From an uncultured Phycisphaerales bacterium (GTDB lineage Bacteria > Planctomycetota > Phycisphaerae > Phycisphaerales > UBA1924), in the NCBI GenBank assembly GCA_937871415.1, contig CALMQD010000080.1, positions 1 through 6,843 of the forward strand: 6,843 bases of DNA, written 5' to 3'. The translations under genes and the position numbers were made by a program. The notes under the pieces were generated by a model that did no database searches, was not told the origin of the DNA, and saw nothing but the letters and a program-made list of their open reading frames with translations. Positions 1-6,843 of this stretch are shown here, piece after piece (the stretch's first letter is position 1; each line of letters starts with the position of its first letter).

Positions 1-377
1 GTCCTGCCACTCCCGGGGAACGTCGACGTTGACGACGACGATCCGTTGCGCGGGAGCCAGCACCTGCAGGATCTGTTTCAACTGGCTGCGTTCGACGTAG
101 CCGTTGGACCCGGTGTGCAGCACCACGGTCTCGCGCAGTGCGCCGGCGTCGCTGAGTTCTCTCGGCGCTGACCGAGCAACCTGAGTTCCATCCTCCACGG
201 CCCGGGCGCACGCTCGGGCCGTGATTGTTCACGGCGACTCGACCCGGCGTGGGCGCGCGGCGGCGCATCGCAGACGATCGCACGATCACGGTCCCGGCGG
301 GTGCCCGTTCGATGTTCGGCCGCGCCGAACACCGCGAGCGCGATGGTGCCGGCCACCAATCGCGCGGTGCGACACAC
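1..377 (-). pseudogene. SGNH-hydrolase domain remnant (acyltransferase-3-associated type), partial and frame-broken
   Basis: The last open frame (228 down to 1, running off the left edge) reads DAGALRETVVLHTGSNGY followed by a segment ending VNVDVPREWQD. This matches the pattern of SGNH/GDSL hydrolase domains fused to acyltransferase-3 (OatA-like) membrane proteins: a strand ending in G-(S/T)-N-G (the block-III Asn, codon 105-103), then a hydrophobic strand and V-P-R-x-W. Such domains de-/acetylate cell-wall or exported polysaccharides outside the membrane. Upstream this frame is closed by a TGA at 231-229. The frame entered at 377 (GTG) reads a hydrophobic segment, RLVAGTIALAVFGAA, resembling the last membrane helix or signal anchor before an SGNH domain. 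A third frame reads GTVIV at about 300-286, where the catalytic GDS block is expected. Joining these needs about two 1-nt shifts, and no intact GDS motif is seen in any frame. I infer a decayed gene; sequencing error is the alternative. The family assignment rests on remembered motifs. An intact acyltransferase-3 part cannot precede it, because coaB occupies that space. Confidence 0.5.
196..223. repeat. GC-rich hairpin (inverted repeat), possible terminator
   Basis: Positions 196-207 and 212-223 form a near-perfect inverted repeat around a 4-nt loop (GCAC at 208-211). The outer nine pairs are perfect, followed by one G-T wobble and two more pairs. It lies about 190 nt downstream of the coaB stop, so it could end the minus-strand transcription unit, but no T-run follows on that strand. 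On the plus strand a weakly T-containing ATTGTTC follows, yet no plus-strand gene needs a terminator. It also overlaps the broken SGNH reading frame, so it may be only a consequence of GC-rich codons. Confidence 0.4.
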
Positions 378-409
378 GGGCCGGCCGCGATCGGTTGCCG
401 GGGAGTCCC

Positions 410-1284
410 TTACAAAGCGCCGACGGCCTGTGCGGGCGACCGCTCGAACCGGCGCGTGCTCCCGGTTTCGCGCGGATAGTGAAGGGTCGAAGCGCTGACA
501 ACTTCCGGATCTGTTCCGTCGGCGTCATCGGTGTTCGCGCCCTCAAGCGCACGGTACCGCGCCTCGATGTGCCCGAGCAGCCACGGCGCAAAGAGCGGCT
601 TGGGCATCACGCCGGGGGACTCGACGCGCGAGCCGTCGGCGGCGACGATCGTGGCCTCCACGCTCGGGCTGTCCATGGTCTCCAGCGGGTTGGCCACCAC
701 GAGGTCGATGCGTTTGCGCGTGAGTTTGGCCTGGGCGGCCGCGAGGAGGTCCGCACGCGGCTCGAGCGCGAAGCCGACGAACAACTGGCCCGGGCGGCGC
801 GAGCGCGAGGCCTCGGCGAGCAGGTCGGGCGTGGGCTCCAGTTCGAGCGCGATGGGACCGGAGGAGCGTCGGAACTTGCCGCCCGACATCGCGAGGTTGG
901 GCCGGGGGCGGAAATCGGCGACGGCCGCGGCCATGATGAGGATGTCGGCGCTCGGCGCGTACGCGCCGAGCAGGGCGCGGAGGTCTTCGCACGTTGTGAA
1001 CCGGTGGACGGCGACGCCTTCGCGGTCGGGCGGCGCGACGGAGACGGGGCCCAGCAGGAGCACCGTCTCCCAGCCCATCAACGCCGCGGCCCGCGCCAGA
1101 GCCACGCCCATGCGCCCGGAGGAACGGTTGCCGATGAAGCGCACGGCGTCGATGGGCTCGTGCGTCGGGCCGGCCGTGATGAGCACCCGCGGGCGCCCGG
1201 CGGCGCGCACCGGTTTCCGGTCCTCGTCCGCGTCCGCGGGGACAATCGTCGGCGGGAAACAGCGTCGGTGGTGAGGAGGGCAGA

Positions 1285-1288
<4 letters not shown>
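410..1288 (-). CDS. coaB: Phosphopantothenate-cysteine ligase (stand-alone CoaB)
   Basis: This 292-residue protein joins 4'-phosphopantothenate and cysteine using a nucleoside triphosphate (second dedicated step of coenzyme A synthesis, cytoplasm). After a divergent 30-residue N-terminus the CoaB fold starts at VLITAGPTHEPIDAVRFIGN (about residues 35-54), continues with RSSGRMG, LLLGPVSV (78-84), AAAVADFRP (120-129), VGFALE (171-176) and a Lys/Arg-rich AKLTRKRIDLVVAN (187-200). Asn54 (codon 1129-1127) matches the conserved Asn of the E. coli Dfp motif NHSSGKMG; the later lysine-rich stretch corresponds to the region supplying the essential Lys. No flavin-binding CoaC decarboxylase domain is present, unlike the fused Dfp of most bacteria, so decarboxylation must be encoded elsewhere. 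The ATG at 1288 overlaps the upstream hydrolase TGA (ATGA), arguing for translational coupling; GGAG lies 10 nt upstream. Core homology fades after about residue 250, leaving a roughly 40-residue hydrophilic tail ending at TAA 412-410. Confidence 0.92.
950..971. repeat. Perfect 22-nt palindrome inside coaB
   Basis: Eleven bases on each side of the TA at 960/961 are exactly complementary, with no loop (core GGCGCGTACGCGCC). It encodes the Leu-Gly-Ala-Tyr-Ala-Pro-Ser stretch of CoaB. In a GC-rich coding region such a palindrome can arise by chance, and no function is shown. Confidence 0.6.
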
Positions 1289-4050
<2,762 letters not shown>

Positions 4051-4110
4051 GGTTGTTCCGGTGTGGTTGCAGTTGTGCGGAGCGGAGCGAGTCCTGCGGG
4101 CGCGGAGGGC
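4051..4110 (-). other. 60-nt gap between the VOC and glycoside hydrolase genes
   Basis: This is the only sizeable gap inside the four-gene cluster. It contains a short imperfect GCGGA-type direct repeat near 4078-4090 and, close to the hydrolase start, a weak GGA. I see no convincing -35/-10 pair, T-tailed hairpin or riboswitch-like fold, so read-through from the upstream genes is the simplest reading. Confidence 0.5.
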
Positions 4111-5244
4111 TCAGGGCGCCGTGACCAGCAGGGCGTGCCCGTCGGGGTCGCGGACGGTGAGCGCACGCATTCCGTTGGCATCGGTGACGATCGACGGGGA
4201 GATGCGGGCGGCGCGGGCGGTCTCGAGCCGGCGGGCGGTCTCATCGAGGGCCGGCGCGACCAGGGTCGTCTGCCACTGCCAGAGGTCGTTGGCCCGAGAG
4301 TCGGACGGATAGTCGTGCCCGTCCGCAGGGGCGAGGTACTCGAGCAGTTCGACGCCGAGCCCCGACGGAGCGCACAGGGCCGTGATGCGCAGGCGCGCGC
4401 CGAAGACGTTGTTCAGGTGCTCCTGCTCGACGCCGAAGTTCTCGCTCTCGCCGGCGATGCGAAGACCGAGCGTGTCGCAATAGAAGCGCAGGCTCCGGTC
4501 GGTATCGGCGACGACGATGGCGGTGTGGTCGATGCCCAGGAAGATCCGCGCGGAGTCCGCGGGGGCCTGCCATCGCGGATCGCCCTTGCCGGGAGGGAAG
4601 TGGATGATTTCGAGGACGTGCCCGTCGGGGTCCTTGAAGTAGAACGCGCTGATCCCGGCGGCGGCGGGGATGGTCTTGGGGAGCGTCTGCGGGCCGCTGG
4701 AAGCGTGGCGCACGCGGTGAGCACGGAGGTGGGCATAGGCCCGATCGATGTCGGTCACCGCGATGGCGATGTGCTGGAACGCGTGGTCGTTGCTGCGCAT
4801 CTCCGGGGGGATGGGGCGGCCTTCCGGAGCGAGGAACTGCGTGAGTTCGATCTGCTCCTGTCCCAGGCGAAGGCGCGCCGAGAGCGTGCGGGCGCCGAAG
4901 ACGCCGGTTCGATGCTCGAGGGCCTCGCCGGTCTGTTCGCACCGCTCCACCACTTCGAAGCCGAGCACGTCGCGATAGAACGCGATGGAGCGTTCGAGGT
5001 CGCCGACGGTCATGCCCACACGAAGGACCGCGCTGATCGGCGCGGCCTGCGCCTCCGCCGCCCCGGTCGCAGGCGGCGCTGGGGGCGCCGGTTGCCGCGA
5101 AGTCGATGCAGAGGCAACGGCGGATTCTCGCCCGCCGGTGAGCGGGACACTCAGCGTGGCCAGAAGCAGAAGAAACACGGCCCCGGCGACAAGCCCGAGG
5201 TCGCGGCGGCGGTGGAGACGGACGCTGTCGGGAAGCAGCGGCAT
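4111..5244 (-). CDS. Tandem glyoxalase/VOC-domain protein with N-terminal membrane or signal segment
   Basis: This 377-residue protein has two vicinal-oxygen-chelate domains, each of two beta-alpha-beta3 units. Domain 1 spans about 71-218 ([57 protein letters not shown]). Domain 2 spans about 234-377 ([43 protein letters not shown]). Aligned by eye to glyoxalase I, the four metal-ligand positions are Met78/Glu133/His158/Glu212 in domain 1 and His240/Glu299/Gln325/Leu373 in domain 2, so each domain lacks one usual ligand. VOC enzymes include isomerases, dioxygenases and thiol transferases, so the reaction cannot be named. The N-terminus has basic RLHRRR, a hydrophobic stretch at 16-35 and a Pro/Ala linker to about 70; AVASA at 42-46 could be a signal peptidase I site. 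It is therefore probably exported or membrane-anchored, unlike typical cytosolic VOC enzymes. The ATG is chosen because it lies 2 nt after the GMC stop with GGGAG 7 nt upstream. Confidence 0.88.
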   Translation of the reverse strand: MPLLPDSVRLHRRRDLGLVAGAVFLLLLATLSVPLTGGRESAVASASTSRQPAPPAPPATGAAEAQAAPISAVLRVGMTVGDLERSIAFYRDVLGFEVVERCEQTGEALEHRTGVFGARTLSARLRLGQEQIELTQFLAPEGRPIPPEMRSNDHAFQHIAIAVTDIDRAYAHLRAHRVRHASSGPQTLPKTIPAAAGISAFYFKDPDGHVLEIIHFPPGKGDPRWQAPADSARIFLGIDHTAIVVADTDRSLRFYCDTLGLRIAGESENFGVEQEHLNNVFGARLRITALCAPSGLGVELLEYLAPADGHDYPSDSRANDLWQWQTTLVAPALDETARRLETARAARISPSIVTDANGMRALTVRDPDGHALLVTAP

Positions 5245-5246
5245 GC

Positions 5247-6809
5247 TCAAGCTCCCACTCCGGCGAGCGCGCGGGCCGGCGCGCCGTGGCGCGCCAGGAG
5301 GTGGTCGGCGACGCGCAGGGCGTTGGCGATGATGGTGAGCGACGGGTTGACGGCGCTCGACGACGGGAAGAACGACGCGTCGACGACATAGAGGTTGTCG
5401 AGGTCGTGGGCCTTGCAATGCACGTCCAGGACGCTCAGCGCCGGGTCGTGCCCGAAGCGGAGCGTGCCGTTCTGATGGCTCACGCCGCCGATGCCCAGGC
5501 GCGACGCGAGGATGTGCGGCGCGCTGCGCCCGCGACGCTGCTCGACGCTGGCGAGGATGCCCGTCAAGAGCGCCTGCAGGCGGTCGTAGGCCTCGGTGTT
5601 GTTGGGCGTGTAGTCCACGCGGATGCCGCCCTCGGGGCGGAGCGAGATGCGGTTGCGCGGGTCGGGCAGGTCTTCGGCGGTGAGGAAGAAGTCGATCGTG
5701 TGCCGCTGCAGGTCGTCCATGGAGACGCCGGGGAGCTGGTCGGCCCGGAGCCAGGCGAGCGTGCCGCGGTCGGGCTTGCCCATGAGCTGGACGAGCCCGA
5801 GCGGGTGGGGCCGATCGCCCCCGGCTTGGTAGAAGTCCATCAGGCCGAAGTGCTTCTGAAAGACCGACTCGTTGGGCGTCTGAGTGACGGCGACGAAGCA
5901 GCCGTTCTGGTGGGTCATGTAGTGGCGCCCGACCAGATCGGAGGAGTTGGCCAGGCCGCGCGGGTGCCGGTCGTTCGCGGATCGCAGGAGGAGCGCGGCC
6001 GAGTTGATCGCGCCGCAGGCCAGGATGACGGTGTCGCCTCGGAAGGTGATCGTTTCGCCGTCGCGGCGGACGACGACCCCGGTGACAGCGCCGCCCGCGC
6101 GATCGGTCGTGAGGCGATCGACGAACGCCCGCGTCACGAGCGAGACATTCGGGTGGGCCAGCGCGGGTTTGACGCCGACGACGTGGGCGTCGGCCTTGGT
6201 CTCGGTGAGGTCCGGGTAGCCGTCGAAGTGGCTGGGCCGGAAGGGCGCCGCGCCGCGCTCGGCGCTGTCGGTGCGCACGCCCAGGGGGATCGGGAAGGGC
6301 CGCAGGCCCAGGTCCGTGAGGTCGTCGAAGAGTTCACGGATGCGCGGCTCGGGTTCGAGCGCGGGGAAGGGGAAGGGCGCCGACGCCCGGGGCTCGAGCG
6401 GATCGGCGCCGCGTTGCCCGTGCACGTGGTACAGGCGCTCGGCACGGGTGTAATAGGGCTCGAGGTCGTTGTAGGAGATGGGCCACGCGGGCGACACGCC
6501 GCCGAAGTGGCGGACCTCGCCGAAGTCGGACTCGCGCATCCGGAGCAGGGCGGCGCCGTACATCTTGGTGTTTCCGCCGACGCAGTAGTGCGTGTAGGGC
6601 TCGAAGGGGCGGTCGTCGCGGTCGTACCAGGTCTCGCGAGCGAGGTATCGCTTGTGCTCGAAGACAGCGGCGGGGTCCCAGTTCTCGCGCTCGCGCGGGA
6701 TGAAGTCTCCCCGTTCGAGAATGAGGATGCGCTTGCCCGACGGCGCGAGCGCGGAAGCGATCGTTCCTCCGCCCGCGCCGCTGCCGATGATGATGAAGTC
6801 GTAGTGCAT
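5247..6809 (-). CDS. GMC-family FAD-dependent oxidoreductase
   Basis: This 520-residue flavoprotein belongs to the glucose-methanol-choline family, which oxidises alcohol or sugar hydroxyl groups to carbonyls. The FAD-binding Rossmann motif is at the N-terminus (DFIIIGSGAGGGTIASAL, 4-21) with Glu32 in LERG placed to bind the adenosine ribose. A second FAD contact region is HYCVGGNTKMYGAALLR (74-90), then CGAINSAALLLRSANDRHP (265-283). The C-terminus carries GVSHQNGTLRFGHDPALSVL (442-461) and SSSAVNPSLTIIANALRVAD (483-502); His445 (codon 5477-5475) and Asn488 (5348-5346) are the expected catalytic pair. No signal peptide is visible, so it is probably cytoplasmic. The substrate is unknown; the adjacent glycoside hydrolase suggests a sugar or glycoside. 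The start is the ATG at 6809, two residues before the first beta strand; an in-frame TTG at 6839 would add ten unconserved residues. No clear Shine-Dalgarno precedes either. It heads the visible cluster and ends with TGA 2 nt before the VOC start. Confidence 0.93.
   Translation of the reverse strand: MHYDFIIIGSGAGGGTIASALAPSGKRILILERGDFIPRERENWDPAAVFEHKRYLARETWYDRDDRPFEPYTHYCVGGNTKMYGAALLRMRESDFGEVRHFGGVSPAWPISYNDLEPYYTRAERLYHVHGQRGADPLEPRASAPFPFPALEPEPRIRELFDDLTDLGLRPFPIPLGVRTDSAERGAAPFRPSHFDGYPDLTETKADAHVVGVKPALAHPNVSLVTRAFVDRLTTDRAGGAVTGVVVRRDGETITFRGDTVILACGAINSAALLLRSANDRHPRGLANSSDLVGRHYMTHQNGCFVAVTQTPNESVFQKHFGLMDFYQAGGDRPHPLGLVQLMGKPDRGTLAWLRADQLPGVSMDDLQRHTIDFFLTAEDLPDPRNRISLRPEGGIRVDYTPNNTEAYDRLQALLTGILASVEQRRGRSAPHILASRLGIGGVSHQNGTLRFGHDPALSVLDVHCKAHDLDNLYVVDASFFPSSSAVNPSLTIIANALRVADHLLARHGAPARALAGVGA
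5252..5256 (-). promoter_or_regulatory. Ribosome binding site of the VOC gene
   Basis: GGGAG on the minus strand lies 7 nt before the ATG at 5244, inside the last codons of the GMC gene. It decides the start: the same frame stays open further upstream to 5418, but that part is Arg/Pro-rich antisense-like sequence overlapping the GMC C-terminus, whereas the ATG at 5244 gives a well-formed N-terminal export segment. Confidence 0.7.
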
Positions 6810-6843
6810 GACGGCGGTTGGATGCCGCGACGGCGTCAACGGT

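Noticed and set aside
78..377. A single intact small protein of about 99 residues from 377 to 78
   Set aside because: Only its hydrophobic N-terminal part looks protein-like. The rest is Arg/Pro-rich, and over 228-78 another frame carries the clear SGNH sequence, so I treat it as part of the broken gene.
4078..4090. Short GCGGA direct repeats in the gap before the hydrolase gene as an operator
   Set aside because: They are too short and imperfect to support a binding site in GC-rich sequence.
6834..6839. TTGACG on the minus strand as a -35 promoter box upstream of the GMC gene
   Set aside because: At 17 nt spacing there is no -10-like sequence, only GC-rich bases, and the downstream part would fall on the start codon region.
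6810..6839. In-frame TTG start giving a GMC protein ten residues longer
   Set aside because: The added residues are not part of the GMC fold. The ATG at 6809 places the first beta strand normally and is a more usual start codon.

Overview
This is a GC-rich window whose recognisable genes all lie on the minus strand, so transcription runs from right to left. The composition, the stand-alone phosphopantothenate-cysteine ligase and the gene mix suggest an environmental bacterium with a high-GC genome. A planctomycete (Phycisphaerae-like) is my best guess from the flavour of the proteins, but nothing here is diagnostic of a taxon.

In transcription order the layout is: (1) 6809-5247, a GMC-family FAD oxidoreductase, complete; (2) 5244-4111, a two-domain glyoxalase/VOC-fold protein with an N-terminal membrane or signal segment, starting 2 nt after the GMC stop; (3) 4050-1285, a 921-residue MGH1-like / GH63-type glycoside hydrolase, after a 60-nt gap; (4) 1288-410, phosphopantothenate-cysteine ligase (CoaB), whose ATG overlaps the hydrolase stop as ATGA; (5) 377-1, the broken 3' part of an SGNH-type hydrolase domain like those attached to acyltransferase-3 membrane proteins, leaving the window at its left edge. 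A GC-rich hairpin at 196-223 lies inside this last stretch.

The first four genes look like one transcription unit. GMC oxidoreductase plus GH63-like hydrolase points to carbohydrate (glucoside or sugar-derivative) processing. The VOC protein is probably exported or membrane-tethered, which is unusual for the fold. CoaB is a housekeeping coenzyme A enzyme that appears to be translationally coupled to the sugar genes. How it fits functionally is unclear.

I found no RNA genes, CRISPR array, transposase, or plus-strand gene. The main points for follow-up are the SGNH remnant with reading-frame breaks, the complementary loss of metal-ligand positions in the two VOC domains, the absence of cysteines from a segment of the GMC protein that I recall as cysteine-rich in relatives, and the composition of the operon itself. 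I do not see strong evidence for a wholly new system.
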